Shown here piece by piece: positions 25,458 to 34,594 of a DNA stretch of 64,000 nucleotides. The translations under genes and the position numbers were made by a program. The notes beneath the pieces were generated by a model, which had not been told where the DNA came from, ran no database searches, and saw nothing but the letters and a program-made list of their open reading frames with translations. The first letter of the stretch is position 1; every line of letters begins with the position of its first letter. Source of the stretch: Thermomonospora echinospora. GTDB lineage: Bacteria > Actinomycetota > Actinomycetes > Streptosporangiales > Streptosporangiaceae. Location of the stretch: the NCBI RefSeq assembly GCF_900108175.1, contig NZ_FNVO01000001.1:461499-525498 (forward strand), written 5' to 3'.

Positions 25458-26662
25458 CCGGCCGCCAGCCGCGGCGACGGGGTGAAGCGGACCTTGAACG
25501 TCTCATAGCCGGAGACGAAGTTGGCCGGCCGGTGGGCGGGCTCCTCGTCCTCGACCGGCTCGATGTCGGGCAGCCGCTTGAGCAACTGCTCGAACATCAC
25601 CCTCAGCTCCAGCCGGGCCAGGCTGTTGCCCAGGCAGAAGTGCGGGCCGTTGCCGAAGGCGATGTGGTCGTTGGGGGTGCGCTCGACGTCGAACCGGAAC
25701 GGGTCGGTGAAGACCTCCTCGTCCCGGTTGGCCGACGGGTACAGCAGGAGAACCTTGTCCCCGGCCTTGATCTGCTGTCCGCGCAGCTCGAAGTCGCGGG
25801 TGGCGGTGCGGTTCATGTTCTTGATGGGGGAGACCCAGCGCAGCATCTCCTCCACCGCCGTGGGGATCCGGCCCGGGTCCTCGATCAGTTTCCGCCGCTG
25901 GTCGGGGTGGACGCACAACTGGTACATGCCGCCGGAGACGACGTGCCGGGTGGTCTCGTCCCCGCCGATCAGGATCAGCAGCGACTCCTGCACCAGCGAG
26001 TCGTGGTCCAGCCGGTCGCCGTCCACCTCGGCGTGCACGAGGATGCTGAGCAGGTCGTCGCGGGGGTGGTCACGGCGTGCGGCGACCGCCCGTCCGGCGT
26101 ACTCGGTGAAGCCGTTGAACGCCTCGCCCGCCTTGACGAGCAGGTCGGGGTTGTCCCCTCCGGTCAGCCCCCGGACCATGTCGTCGGACCAGGTCAGCAG
26201 CAGGTGCCGGTCCTCGGGGGCGAAGCCGAGGGCGTCCCCGATCACGATCAGCGGCAGCGGCGCGGCGATGTCGGCGACGAAGTCGCACTCGCCGCGCTCG
26301 CAGACCCCGTCGATGATCTCGTCGCAGATCCGGCGCAGGTAGTCCTCCTGGGCGGCCACCCGGCGCGGGGTGAAGCCGGCGCTGACCAGCTTGCGCCGCA
26401 TCTTATGCGCCGGGTCGTCCATGTCGATCATCATCGGCATGGGCATGGCGTCGGCCCGGATGCCGTGCGCGTTGGAGAACACCTCCGGCGTCCGGGAGAC
26501 CAGCTTGAGGTCGGCGTGCTTGGAGATCCCCCACACCCCGCCGAGCTCGTCGCGGTAGACGGGGGCGTGCTCGCGCATCCAGCGCAGCTCCTCGTGGGGG
26601 TTGCGGCCCCAGAACTCGCCGCTGATCAGGTTGATGGCGTCGTTGACAGAGTGGTCGGGCAT
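25454..26662 (-). CDS. Cytochrome P450, CYP142/CYP125-like steroid oxidase group
   Basis: This 402-residue soluble bacterial P450 has the I-helix motif GGDETTRH and the E-x-x-R motif EEMLRW. The heme loop is FGNGPHFCLGNSLAR, with Cys343 as heme ligand. Long stretches (PMMIDMDDPAH.RRKLVSAGFTPRRV, CERGECDFV, APLPLIVIGD, PANFVSG) resemble mycobacterial CYP142, which oxidises the terminal methyl of the cholesterol side chain. It is coupled to the LLM gene by ATGA. No ferredoxin is adjacent. Steroid or isoprenoid chain oxidation is therefore plausible but not proven. Confidence 0.93.
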   Translation of the reverse strand: MPDHSVNDAINLISGEFWGRNPHEELRWMREHAPVYRDELGGVWGISKHADLKLVSRTPEVFSNAHGIRADAMPMPMMIDMDDPAHKMRRKLVSAGFTPRRVAAQEDYLRRICDEIIDGVCERGECDFVADIAAPLPLIVIGDALGFAPEDRHLLLTWSDDMVRGLTGGDNPDLLVKAGEAFNGFTEYAGRAVAARRDHPRDDLLSILVHAEVDGDRLDHDSLVQESLLILIGGDETTRHVVSGGMYQLCVHPDQRRKLIEDPGRIPTAVEEMLRWVSPIKNMNRTATRDFELRGQQIKAGDKVLLLYPSANRDEEVFTDPFRFDVERTPNDHIAFGNGPHFCLGNSLARLELRVMFEQLLKRLPDIEPVEDEEPAHRPANFVSGYETFKVRFTPSPRLAAG

Positions 26663-26705
26663 CGCCGGTGGTTCCTTCCCGGGCAGAGGTGGTGGAGGTC
26701 GGCGC

Positions 26706-27893
26706 TCACACGGCCGCGGACCGCTCGATGAGCAGGGGGAGGCTGGACAGTCCGCGGACGTTGCCGGAGTACTGGCGCTGCACGCCGGTCTCGTCGATGC
26801 CGAAGTCGGGGAACCGCTTGAGCAGCTCCTCGAACGCCACCCGGGTCTCCAGCCGGGCCAGGGACGCGCCCAGGCACAGGTGGCGGCCGAAGCCGAAGCT
26901 GACGTGCCGGTCGATGTCGCGGTGGATGTCGAACAGCTCGGGGTCGGGGTACTTGCGCTCGTCGTGCACGGCCGAGCCGGTGATGAGGATGACCCGTTGG
27001 TCGGCCGGGATGGTGACGCCGTGCAGCTCCACCTCGCGCAGCGTCCAGCGGCCCTGGTAGTGCGAGGGCGGGTCCCAGCGCAGCATCTCCTCGATGGCGT
27101 TCGGGATCAGCGAGGGGTCGGCCACCAGCTCCCGCCGCTGGTCGGGATACCAGGTCAGGGCGATGACCCCGTTGGGGATGAGCTTGGCCACCGTCTCATG
27201 CCCGGCGAAGGCCAGCTCCAGGAACCGGGAGGCCAGCTCGCCGTCGCCCAGCGAGCGCGGCGTCCCGTCCTCGTCCTCCACCTGCGTGTTCATCAGCAGA
27301 GTGATCACGTCGTCGCCGGGGTTGCGGCGCCGGTCCCTGACCAGCTCGGCCAGGATGCCCCACAGCTCGGCGCTGGCCTCGTAGACGTCCTGGGGGGTGC
27401 CGCCGTCCTCGGTGCGCGCCGCGATCCGGTCGCTCAGCTCGTGGATCGGCTCGCGCTGGGCGACCGGGATGCCGATCAGCTCGCTGATGACGTCCAGCGG
27501 CAGCCGGAAGGAGAAGTCCTGCACCAGGTCGAACCGGTCGGCGTCGCGGACCCGGTCCAGCAGCTCGGCGGCGGTGCGGCGGATGAACGGCTCCAGTTGA
27601 GCGATCCGGCGGGGGGTGAACATCCGCGCCACGATCTTGCGGTGCAGGGTGTGCTCGGGCGGGTCCTTGACGATGAGGAACGGGGCGCCCTGGTCGACGC
27701 CCTCGATGGTGACCCCGTGCGCGCTGGAGAAGACGTCGGTGTCCAGGTGGGCGGCGATGACGTCCTGGTAGCGCGACAGCGCCCAGAACCCGACCTCCGC
27801 GTTGTGGTAGACCGGCGCCTCGTCGCGCAGCCGCTGGTAGGTGGGGAAGGGGTTGTGCACCGTCTCCCGGGAGAACGGGTTGTACTCAACCAT
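26706..27893 (-). CDS. Cytochrome P450
   Basis: This 395-residue P450 has the E-x-x-R motif EEMLRW and a heme loop FGFGRHLCLGASLAR with Cys340. The I-helix reads AFAGHETVAK: the acid (Glu) and the first Thr are kept, but the second Thr of the AGxETT motif is Val. It belongs to the broad actinomycete class I group; I do not recognise the subfamily. The start overlaps the SDR stop by eight bases, and another P450 follows 43 bp downstream, so both P450s act in the same operon. Confidence 0.92.
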   Translation of the reverse strand: MVEYNPFSRETVHNPFPTYQRLRDEAPVYHNAEVGFWALSRYQDVIAAHLDTDVFSSAHGVTIEGVDQGAPFLIVKDPPEHTLHRKIVARMFTPRRIAQLEPFIRRTAAELLDRVRDADRFDLVQDFSFRLPLDVISELIGIPVAQREPIHELSDRIAARTEDGGTPQDVYEASAELWGILAELVRDRRRNPGDDVITLLMNTQVEDEDGTPRSLGDGELASRFLELAFAGHETVAKLIPNGVIALTWYPDQRRELVADPSLIPNAIEEMLRWDPPSHYQGRWTLREVELHGVTIPADQRVILITGSAVHDERKYPDPELFDIHRDIDRHVSFGFGRHLCLGASLARLETRVAFEELLKRFPDFGIDETGVQRQYSGNVRGLSSLPLLIERSAAV

Positions 27894-28728
27894 GAACGGC
27901 TCCTTGCTCGGGGGTGGCGGCGTCCGCCGGGGGAGCGGAGTCGGCGGACGGCAGTCCGAGGGCGTCGTCGAAGGTGCCCACGACCGGGGACGGCGACCGG
28001 AGGGTGAGGTGGTCCAGGCCGATGCCGGGATGGCCGGCGGACGCGGCGATCACCCCGGCGAGCACCTCGGCCACCTCACCGGGGGCCATGAAGTCCCGCT
28101 GGGCCAGGCCCCGTGCGCTCCAGTCGTCCAGCACCCGCTCCAGCAGCCGGGGCTCGAAGTCGTTGCCGAAGTCCGTGGGGAACGTGGCGCCGACCCGCAC
28201 CGTGGTGAAGCGGACGCCGGGCCGCTCGGTGCGCCAGCCCTCGACCAGGCGTTCCAGCGCGGCCTTGCTCGTGGCGTACGCGCCCAGGCCGGTGCGCGGC
28301 TGGCCGATGCTCTCCGAGGACAGCACCATCACCATGCCGCCCGGGGCCAGCACCGGCAGGCAGGCCCGCAGCAGCCGGTGGACGCCCACGACGTTGGTCT
28401 CCAGCACCCGTACCCAGTCCTCGCCGGTGGTGTCGGCGAGCATCCGCAGGGGAGCGATCCCGATGCAGCAGACCAGGACGTCGATCTCGCCGAGCCGTTC
28501 CCCGGCCTGCGCGGCGAGCCGGTCGCAGTCCTGTGGCCGGCACAGGTCGGCGACCACCGGGTCCCCGCCGCCGGCCTCCCGGCAGGCCTGTTCCAGCCGG
28601 TCCCGCCGGCGCGCGGCCAGCAGCACCCGGGCGCCGTCGCGGACGGCGTGGACGGCCAGCGCCCGGCCGATGCCCGCGGAGGCCCCCGCGACGAGGACGC
28701 GTCTGTCTTTCAGGGACCTGTTGTCCAT
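27886..28728 (-). CDS. Short-chain dehydrogenase/reductase (SDR)
   Basis: This 280-residue SDR has a divergent cofactor loop AGASAGIG (Thr replaced by Ala), CCIGIAP in place of NNAG, LSSESIG and the catalytic YATSK. The C-terminus is Ala/Pro-rich. It sits between an ALDH and two P450s in the same operon, suggesting oxidation of an alcohol made by a P450. ATG at 28728 is used; no strong ribosome-binding site precedes it, so a slightly different start is possible. Confidence 0.87.
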   Translation of the reverse strand: MDNRSLKDRRVLVAGASAGIGRALAVHAVRDGARVLLAARRRDRLEQACREAGGGDPVVADLCRPQDCDRLAAQAGERLGEIDVLVCCIGIAPLRMLADTTGEDWVRVLETNVVGVHRLLRACLPVLAPGGMVMVLSSESIGQPRTGLGAYATSKAALERLVEGWRTERPGVRFTTVRVGATFPTDFGNDFEPRLLERVLDDWSARGLAQRDFMAPGEVAEVLAGVIAASAGHPGIGLDHLTLRSPSPVVGTFDDALGLPSADSAPPADAATPEQGAVHG

Positions 28729-28774
28729 GGGGTGGTACCGGGCCTTTCCGGGATGGGGGCGGGCGGCGCCGGGG

Positions 28775-30241
28775 TCAGACGCCCTCGGCGATGGCCTTGA
28801 TCTCCAGGTACTCCTCGAACCCGGCCAGGCCGCTCTCCCGGCCGACGCCGCTCTGCCGGTAGCCGCCGAAGGGAACGTCGGCGCCGTAGTACAGGCCGCC
28901 GTTGACCGAGATCGTCCCGGTGCGGATCCGGTGGGCGGCTGACCGGGCACGTTCGGCCGAGGCGCTGATCACCATGCCGGACAGCCCATAGCGGGAGTTG
29001 TTGGCGATCCGGACGGCGTCGTCGTCACCGTCGTGCGCCAGCACGCAGATGACCGGCCCGAAGATCTCCTCCTGCGCGACGGTGGCGTTCTCGTCGACGT
29101 CCGCCAGCACGGTCGGCTCGACGTAGTAGCCGGTGGGCAGGTGCTCGGGCACGCCGCCGCCGAGCGCGACGCGGGCGCCCTCGGCCACCCCCGTGCCGAT
29201 GTAGCCCAGCACCCGCCGGCGCTGCCGTTCGCTGATGAGCGGTCCCATCAGGTTCCCGGGGTCGGCGGGGTCGCCGTAGGGCCAGCCGCGCAGCGTCTCC
29301 ACCAGCATCTCCACGCCCTCGTCGTAGCGGGAGCGGGGCAGCACCAGCCGGGTGAGGATGGCGCATCCCTGGCCGGCGTGCGTGGTGATCTGGAAGGCGG
29401 CGTTGCCGACCACCGCCTTCATATCGGCGTCGTCGAGCGCCACCAGCGCCGACTTGCCGCCCAGTTCGAGGAAGACCTTCTTGAGGTTGCCCGCCCCCGT
29501 GGCCATCACCGTGCGGCCGGTGGCGGTGGACCCGGTGAAGGAGATCATGTCCACCCGGCCGTCCTCGGCGAGCTGGTGTCCCAGCTCGTGCCGGGAGGAG
29601 GTGACCACGTTGAGCACCCCGGGCGGCAGGTCGGTCTCCTCGGCGGCCAGGCGGCCAAGGAGCGTGGCCGTCCAGGGGGTGTCGGGCGCGGGCTTGAGCA
29701 CGACGGTGTTGCCCGCCGCCAGGGCCGGGGCGATCTTGGCGAGGTTGATCTGCATGGGGAAGTTCCACGGCGTGATCGCGCCCACCACCCCGATCGGCTC
29801 GCGTCGCAGATACCGGTGCGAGCGGATGCCGTACGGCTCGGCGACGCCCAGGTCGCTCACCCAGGAGTAGCCCTCGGCCAGGTCGGCGACCCAGCCGATC
29901 CCCTCGACCGGGGTGTCGAGCTGGGCACCGCGGGTCAGCGCCACCGGCGAGCCGACCTCGGCGACGATCGTGGCGCGCAGCTCCTCGGCGTGCGCGGTCA
30001 GCGCCTGCTGGAGCTGGCGCAGGCAGCGGACCCGGAACTGCGGGTCGTCCGCCCAGCCGGTCTCGTCGAAGGCCCGGCGGGCGGCGGAGATCGCCGCGTC
30101 CATGTCGGCGGCGGTGCCGTCGGCGGTGACGCCGAGCTCCTCCTCGGTCGCCGGATCGATGTTGCCGAAGACGCCTCCGTCGGAGGCGGTCACCAGCCGT
30201 CCCCCGACCAGCATCCGCTCCTCGCGTGCGACGTCCGGCAT
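28775..30241 (-). CDS. Aldehyde dehydrogenase
   Basis: This 488-residue ALDH has ITPWNFPMQINLAKIAPALAAG, FTGSTATGRTV, FLELGGKSA with catalytic Glu259 and THAGQGCAILTR with nucleophile Cys293. EEIFGPVICVL and FGGYRQSGVGRE are also present. ATG at 30241 is chosen because GGGAGGG precedes it by six bases; the open frame extends further upstream but into the promoter palindrome. It is the first gene of the P450 operon, divergent from an SDR. Oxidation of a P450-derived terminal aldehyde is a plausible role. Confidence 0.93.
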   Translation of the reverse strand: MPDVAREERMLVGGRLVTASDGGVFGNIDPATEEELGVTADGTAADMDAAISAARRAFDETGWADDPQFRVRCLRQLQQALTAHAEELRATIVAEVGSPVALTRGAQLDTPVEGIGWVADLAEGYSWVSDLGVAEPYGIRSHRYLRREPIGVVGAITPWNFPMQINLAKIAPALAAGNTVVLKPAPDTPWTATLLGRLAAEETDLPPGVLNVVTSSRHELGHQLAEDGRVDMISFTGSTATGRTVMATGAGNLKKVFLELGGKSALVALDDADMKAVVGNAAFQITTHAGQGCAILTRLVLPRSRYDEGVEMLVETLRGWPYGDPADPGNLMGPLISERQRRRVLGYIGTGVAEGARVALGGGVPEHLPTGYYVEPTVLADVDENATVAQEEIFGPVICVLAHDGDDDAVRIANNSRYGLSGMVISASAERARSAAHRIRTGTISVNGGLYYGADVPFGGYRQSGVGRESGLAGFEEYLEIKAIAEGV

Positions 30242-30288
30242 GAGGCCCTCCCGCCCGGCACGGCAGCACCGCCCCGGTTTGAAAACTT

Positions 30289-30304
30289 GATGATATATAT
30301 TATC
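30289..30304. promoter_or_regulatory. AT-rich 16-bp near-palindrome in a divergent promoter
   Basis: GATGATATATATTATC is symmetric except for one base pair. It lies between the divergent ALDH (start 30241) and SDR (start 30372) genes, in otherwise GC-rich DNA. It is a candidate operator controlling both operons. Confidence 0.55.
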
Positions 30305-30371
30305 GCCAAAATCCGGGTCCGCAATGGACAGCACCGCCGGGCACCCCGGCCACGGCAATCGAGGAGACGTC

Positions 30372-31121
30372 ATGCGCTTCGCGGACAAGGTCGCCATCGT
30401 CACCGGCGCGGGTCAGGGCATCGGCGAGGCGTACGCCAAGGGCCTGGCCGCCGAGGGCGCCCGGGTCGTCGTCGCCGACCTCAACAGCGGGCAGGCCGAA
30501 CGGGTCGCCAAGGAGATCGCCGCCGCCGGCGGCGCCGCCCACGCCGTGGTGACCGACGTGTCCGACCCCGACAGCGCCCGGGCCATGGCCGACGCCGCGA
30601 CGGAGGCGTTCGGCGGCATCGACTACCTGGTCAACAACGCCGCGATCTACGGCGGCATGCAGATCGAGTCCCTGATGAAGGTGGACCTCGGCTACTACCG
30701 GCGGTTCATGTCGGTCAACATGGACGGGGTGCTGCACTGCACCCGCGCCGTACACCGGGCGATGCGCGAGCGCGGCGGCGGCGCGATCGTCAACCAGTCC
30801 TCCACCGCGGCGTGGATGGCAGGCGGCTTCTATTCGATCGCCAAGGCGGCGGTCAACAGCCTCACCGTCAACCTGGCCGCCGAACTCGGCTGGATGAACA
30901 TCCGGGTCAACGCCATCGCCCCCGGCCCGACCGACACCGCGGCGACCCGGGGCGTGGTGCCCGAGGAGTTCATCGACCCGATGGTGCAGAACCTGATGAT
31001 CAAGCGCATGGGCACCCCCGATGACCACGTGGGCGCCCTGAAATTCCTGCTGTCGGACGAGGCGAGCTGGATGACCGGCCAAATCGTCGCCGTCGACGGG
31101 GGCCAGATCGTACGCATCTGA
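30372..31121 (+). CDS. Short-chain dehydrogenase/reductase (SDR)
   Basis: This 249-residue classical SDR has TGAGQGIGEAYAKGLA, VNNAAIYGG, NQSSTAAW, the catalytic YSIAK and SWMTGQIVAVDGGQ. It is a single-gene transcript, divergent from the P450/ALDH operon and ended by a strong terminator. ATG at 30372 lies six bases after GGAGA. It is likely an alcohol/ketone dehydrogenase of the same pathway, because it shares the promoter region. Confidence 0.92.
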   Translation: MRFADKVAIVTGAGQGIGEAYAKGLAAEGARVVVADLNSGQAERVAKEIAAAGGAAHAVVTDVSDPDSARAMADAATEAFGGIDYLVNNAAIYGGMQIESLMKVDLGYYRRFMSVNMDGVLHCTRAVHRAMRERGGGAIVNQSSTAAWMAGGFYSIAKAAVNSLTVNLAAELGWMNIRVNAIAPGPTDTAATRGVVPEEFIDPMVQNLMIKRMGTPDDHVGALKFLLSDEASWMTGQIVAVDGGQIVRI

Positions 31122-31138
31122 GCCCCCCGGCCCCGAGG

Positions 31139-31182
31139 AGCGGGTGACCCGTCCCGGCCTCCGGGACGGGTCACCCGCTTTT
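31139..31182. terminator. Strong bidirectional terminator with 19-bp stem
   Basis: AGCGGGTGACCCGTCCCGG, a 3-nt loop, then CCGGGACGGGTCACCCGCT followed by TTT form a perfect 19-bp stem. It lies between the convergent SDR (ends 31121) and acyl-CoA dehydrogenase (ends 31216). Confidence 0.9.
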
Positions 31183-31215
31183 CGGTCACCCGCTCTCCGG
31201 CCGCCCGGCCTGGTG

Positions 31216-32496
31216 TCATCCGCGGGGGACCTCCCGCCACGGCCTGCCCTCCCAGGGGTCGGGCTCCTTGGGCAGGCCGAGGACCCGTTCCGCCAGGATG
31301 TTCTTGTTGACCTCGCTGGTGCCGCCCTCGATGGTGTTGGCGCGGCTGCGCAGCATGCCGCGCACCTCCGCGGGCATCGACCCGGCGTAGTCGCCGGGGT
31401 CGCCGGGGTCGCCCGCCCAGGCGGTGGCCGACGGTCCCAGCATCCGCGCGGCCAGTGCCTGGATGCGCTGGTTGAGCTCCGAGCCGTGCACCTTGCCGAT
31501 GGAGCTCTCCGGGCCGGGCGGCAGGCCCGCCTTCAGCCCGGCCCGCACCCGGGCGTTGGTCCAGGCCCTGATCTGCTCTTCGCACCACAGCCGCACCAGC
31601 TCGTGCCGGGTCCGCGCGTCGTCCCACCCGTACGGCAGGCCCTGCGCCGAGCGTTCGCGGGCCAGCCGGACCAGCCGCCGGGTGCCCGAACCGCCGATGC
31701 GGTCCACGCCGCCGGAGCCGGAGCCGGAGACCATCTGCCGCTCGCCGCTCAGCGTGGCGCGGGCGACCCGCCAGCCGTCGCCGACCTCGCCCACCCGCTG
31801 GGCGTCGGGGACGACGGCGCCGTCGAGGAACACCTCGTTGAAGTCGACCTCACCGCCGAGGTGCCGCAGCGGCCGGACCTCGACGCCCGGCTGGTGCATG
31901 TCGATGAGGAAGTAGGTGATGCCCCTGCGCTTGGGGACGTCGGGGTCGGTGCGGGCCAGCAGCACCCCGAAGTCGGCCAGGTGCGCCCAGGTCGTCCACA
32001 CCTTCTGGCCGGTGATCCGCCACAGGTCGCCGTCGCGTTCGGCCCGCGTCGCCAGCGAGGCCAGGTCGCTGCCCGCCCCGGGCTCGCTGAACAGCTGGCA
32101 CCAGACCTCCTCGTTGGAGACGATCCTGGGCAGGAAGCGCAGCCGCTGCTCAGCGGTGCCGTGCTCGAACAGCGCAGGCGCGGCCAGGTTCAGGCCCAGC
32201 GGGTTCAGCCTCGGCAGGTGGTAGGGGGCCAGGACGCGCTCGGCGGCCCGGGCCAGCGCCCGCGGCCAGCCGAGCCCGCCGTACTCGACCGGCCACTGCG
32301 GCACGACCAGGCCGCTGCGGGCGAACGCCGGGTACCAGGCGCGGTACTCATCGGGGGTACGGGCCGCCCGTACGGCGCTGGGACCTCCGCGTTCGCCGGC
32401 CTCCCGCCAGTTCGCCGGCAGCGCGACGGCGAGCCACTCCCGGACGGCCTGCACCGCCTCGTCCTCGGTGCGGCATTCGGCCAGTGGCGTGCTCAC
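31216..32496 (-). CDS. Acyl-CoA dehydrogenase
   Basis: This 426-residue FAD-dependent acyl-CoA dehydrogenase has WCQLFSEPGAGSDLAS, the FAD/substrate loop, and ITGQKVWTTWAHLADFGVLLAR. It also has DFNEVFLDGAVVPD and the C-terminal TIEGGTSEVNKNILAERVLG. It introduces an alpha,beta double bond in an acyl-CoA. GTG at 32496 overlaps the stop of the enoyl-CoA hydratase by four bases. Its operon is divergent from one containing a second, shorter acyl-CoA dehydrogenase. The pair could form a heteromer, as known for actinobacterial steroid acyl-CoA dehydrogenases (inference). Confidence 0.93.
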   Translation of the reverse strand: MSTPLAECRTEDEAVQAVREWLAVALPANWREAGERGGPSAVRAARTPDEYRAWYPAFARSGLVVPQWPVEYGGLGWPRALARAAERVLAPYHLPRLNPLGLNLAAPALFEHGTAEQRLRFLPRIVSNEEVWCQLFSEPGAGSDLASLATRAERDGDLWRITGQKVWTTWAHLADFGVLLARTDPDVPKRRGITYFLIDMHQPGVEVRPLRHLGGEVDFNEVFLDGAVVPDAQRVGEVGDGWRVARATLSGERQMVSGSGSGGVDRIGGSGTRRLVRLARERSAQGLPYGWDDARTRHELVRLWCEEQIRAWTNARVRAGLKAGLPPGPESSIGKVHGSELNQRIQALAARMLGPSATAWAGDPGDPGDYAGSMPAEVRGMLRSRANTIEGGTSEVNKNILAERVLGLPKEPDPWEGRPWREVPRG

Positions 32497-33209
32497 CGGG
32501 CGGCTCCTCTCGCTTCGGTTCCTCTTGCTTCGGTCAGCCCCTTCTCCAGGGCGCCCCATAGGGCCCGCTTGGTGGCGGCGACGGCGGCGGGGTCGTTGGC
32601 CGCGATCAGTTCGCCGAGCCGCTGGGCGGCCGGGTGCAGTTCCTCGGGCTCGACGACCTGGCTCACCCAGCCGAGCCGGCGGGCCTCCTCGGCGGTGACC
32701 CGCTCGTGCGCGCCGGTCAGCGCCATCCTGGCCACCGGGCCGAAGGCGGCCCGGCGGGCCAGCCCGATCGTCTCGAAGGCGCTCACCTGCCCGACGCTGA
32801 CGTGCGGGTCCAGGAAGACGGCCCGGCTGGAGGCGATGACGATGTCGGAGTCGGCCACGAAGTGCAGGCCGCCGCCGGCGCACACCCCGTTGACGGCGGT
32901 GATGATCGGCTTGGTCACGCCCAGGTGCCAGCCGGTCAGCCGCAGGTCGGCCCGTCTGGTACGGCGCGACATCTCCCGCAGTGCCCCCGGATCGCGGCTG
33001 AGCTGGACCATGTCCAGGCCGGTCTGGAAGGCGCGGCCGGCCCCGGTGACGACGATCGCCCGCACCCGGGGGTCGGCGTCCAGCTCCGCCCAGGCGTCCG
33101 GCAGCGCCGCCATCATCGACGCGTCCATCGCGTTGCCCACCTCGGGCCGGTCGAACGTCAGCCGGCCCACCGGGCCGTGCCGCTCCACCCGCAGCGTCGA
33201 GCCGGTCAT
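32493..33209 (-). CDS. Enoyl-CoA hydratase/isomerase family protein
   Basis: This 238-residue crotonase-fold protein has FDRPEVGNAMDASMM, GRAFQTGLDMVQL, TAVNGVCAGGGLHFVADSDIV and HVSVGQVSAFE. It closely resembles the crotonase encoded at 37223-38017 in the divergent operon, including the GVCAGGGLHFVAD oxyanion segment, so the two are paralogues. The C-terminus ends in an imperfect repeat (RGTEARGTEARGAAR). It is the first gene of a two-gene operon with an acyl-CoA dehydrogenase. Confidence 0.9.
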   Translation of the reverse strand: MTGSTLRVERHGPVGRLTFDRPEVGNAMDASMMAALPDAWAELDADPRVRAIVVTGAGRAFQTGLDMVQLSRDPGALREMSRRTRRADLRLTGWHLGVTKPIITAVNGVCAGGGLHFVADSDIVIASSRAVFLDPHVSVGQVSAFETIGLARRAAFGPVARMALTGAHERVTAEEARRLGWVSQVVEPEELHPAAQRLGELIAANDPAAVAATKRALWGALEKGLTEARGTEARGAAR

Positions 33210-33257
33210 CGTCTCGTGCCTCCTCGCCCGTCCGCCGCCTTGCCGACCGGAACAGCA

Positions 33258-33277
33258 ATGATATTATATAAAATAAT
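33258..33277. promoter_or_regulatory. AT-rich near-palindrome in a divergent promoter
   Basis: ATGATATTATATAAAATAAT is symmetric in 8 of 10 base pairs around a perfect TTATATAA core. It lies between the divergent crotonase/acyl-CoA dehydrogenase operon (start 33209) and the hotdog operon (start 33332). Candidate operator. Confidence 0.5.
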
Positions 33278-33331
33278 CTCGCTGCGACAAGGTGGCCGGC
33301 GGCACCGCCATGAGGACGGGACGGGCGAAGG

Positions 33332-34594
33332 ATGGGCGACAGGGCGACCGGCACGATCACCGACGAGGGCGTCGCGCGGCTGCGCGCGCGCATCGGGATA
33401 CCCCAGCCGTACCCCGCGCCACCGCACTACCGCAGGCCCGGAGAGGACGCCTTCCGGCACGTCGCCTGGTCCTACGGGGACGACAACCCGCTGTGGTCGG
33501 ACCCCGGATACGCGGCCGGGACGCGCTGGAAGGGCTCGATAGCGCCGCCCGCGCTGGTCGGAGGCGACAGCCTGATCGGCGAGGACGCACTGACCGAGGC
33601 GGAGCTGGAACGGCAGGGGGAGCTGAAGGGCGACCCGCTGCGGGGCGTGCACGCCTTCTACGCCGCCAGCGAGCGCGAGTGGTGGGCCCCGCTCACCCCC
33701 GACCACCGTGTCTTCCGGCGTACCGCGCTGGTCGGCGTCGTGGACAAGCCGAGTGAGTTCGGCGGCCGTGGCGTGCAGGAGTGGACCGCCCAGGCGTTCC
33801 GCACCGACGACGGCACCCTGCTCGGCGCGCAGTACCGGATGATGTTCCGCACCGAGCGCGAGAAGGCCCGCGAGCGCAAGAAGTACGACGACGTCGTCAT
33901 CGAACCCTGGGACGAGGACGCCATCGCCGACCTCGACGCTCGGTACGCCGCCGAGCGCCCGCGTGGGGCCGAGCCCCGGTGGTGGGAGGACGTGCAGGTC
34001 GGCGACGCGGTCGGCCCGCTGGTCAAGGGGCCGCTGACCGTCACCGACATGGTCTGCTGGCACGTCGGCATGGGCATGGGCATGTACAACGTCGCCCCGC
34101 TGCGCCTGGCCTACAAGAACCGGCGGCGCATCCCGCGCTTCTACCACAGCGACGGGCTCGGAGTGCCGGACGTCATGCAGCGGGTGCACTGGGACCCCGC
34201 CTTCGCCCGCAAGTCCGGCAACCCCACCACGTTCGACTACGGGCGGATGCGCGAGACCTGGCTGATCCACGCCTGCACCGACTGGATGGGCGACGACGCC
34301 TGGCTGTGGCGGCTGCGGGTGGAGTTCCGCCGCTTCAACTACGTCGGCGACGTCCAGTACGTGGAGGGCGAAGTGACCCGCCGCTACTTGGCCGAGGGCG
34401 AACGCCCGGCGGTCGATGTGGAGCTGCGTACCCGCAACCAGCGCGGCGAGATCACCTCCCCGGCGACCGCGACGATCCTGCTGCCCAGCCGGGAGCACGG
34501 CCCGGTGCGGCTGCCCGATCCACCCGGCCGCGCCACCACGCTGGAGGCGGCCTTCGACGCCACCATCGAGCGTTTCGCGAGGGAACGGTCGTGA
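33332..34594 (+). CDS. Double-hotdog (MaoC / FAS1-like) dehydratase-family protein
   Basis: This 420-residue protein has an N-terminal FAS1-like dehydratase domain containing SYGDDNPLWSDPGYA and a C-terminal MaoC-like hotdog domain around residues 210-400 (VGPLVKGPLTVTDMVCWHVG, then VEFRRFNYVGDVQYVEGEV). Such double-hotdog enzymes hydrate enoyl-CoA thioesters, including bulky steroid side-chain enoyl-CoAs. The ATG at 33332 starts a four-gene operon. The stop overlaps the next gene by four bases (GTGA). The bulky-substrate idea follows from the neighbours, not from residues seen here. Confidence 0.85.
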   Translation: MGDRATGTITDEGVARLRARIGIPQPYPAPPHYRRPGEDAFRHVAWSYGDDNPLWSDPGYAAGTRWKGSIAPPALVGGDSLIGEDALTEAELERQGELKGDPLRGVHAFYAASEREWWAPLTPDHRVFRRTALVGVVDKPSEFGGRGVQEWTAQAFRTDDGTLLGAQYRMMFRTEREKARERKKYDDVVIEPWDEDAIADLDARYAAERPRGAEPRWWEDVQVGDAVGPLVKGPLTVTDMVCWHVGMGMGMYNVAPLRLAYKNRRRIPRFYHSDGLGVPDVMQRVHWDPAFARKSGNPTTFDYGRMRETWLIHACTDWMGDDAWLWRLRVEFRRFNYVGDVQYVEGEVTRRYLAEGERPAVDVELRTRNQRGEITSPATATILLPSREHGPVRLPDPPGRATTLEAAFDATIERFARERS

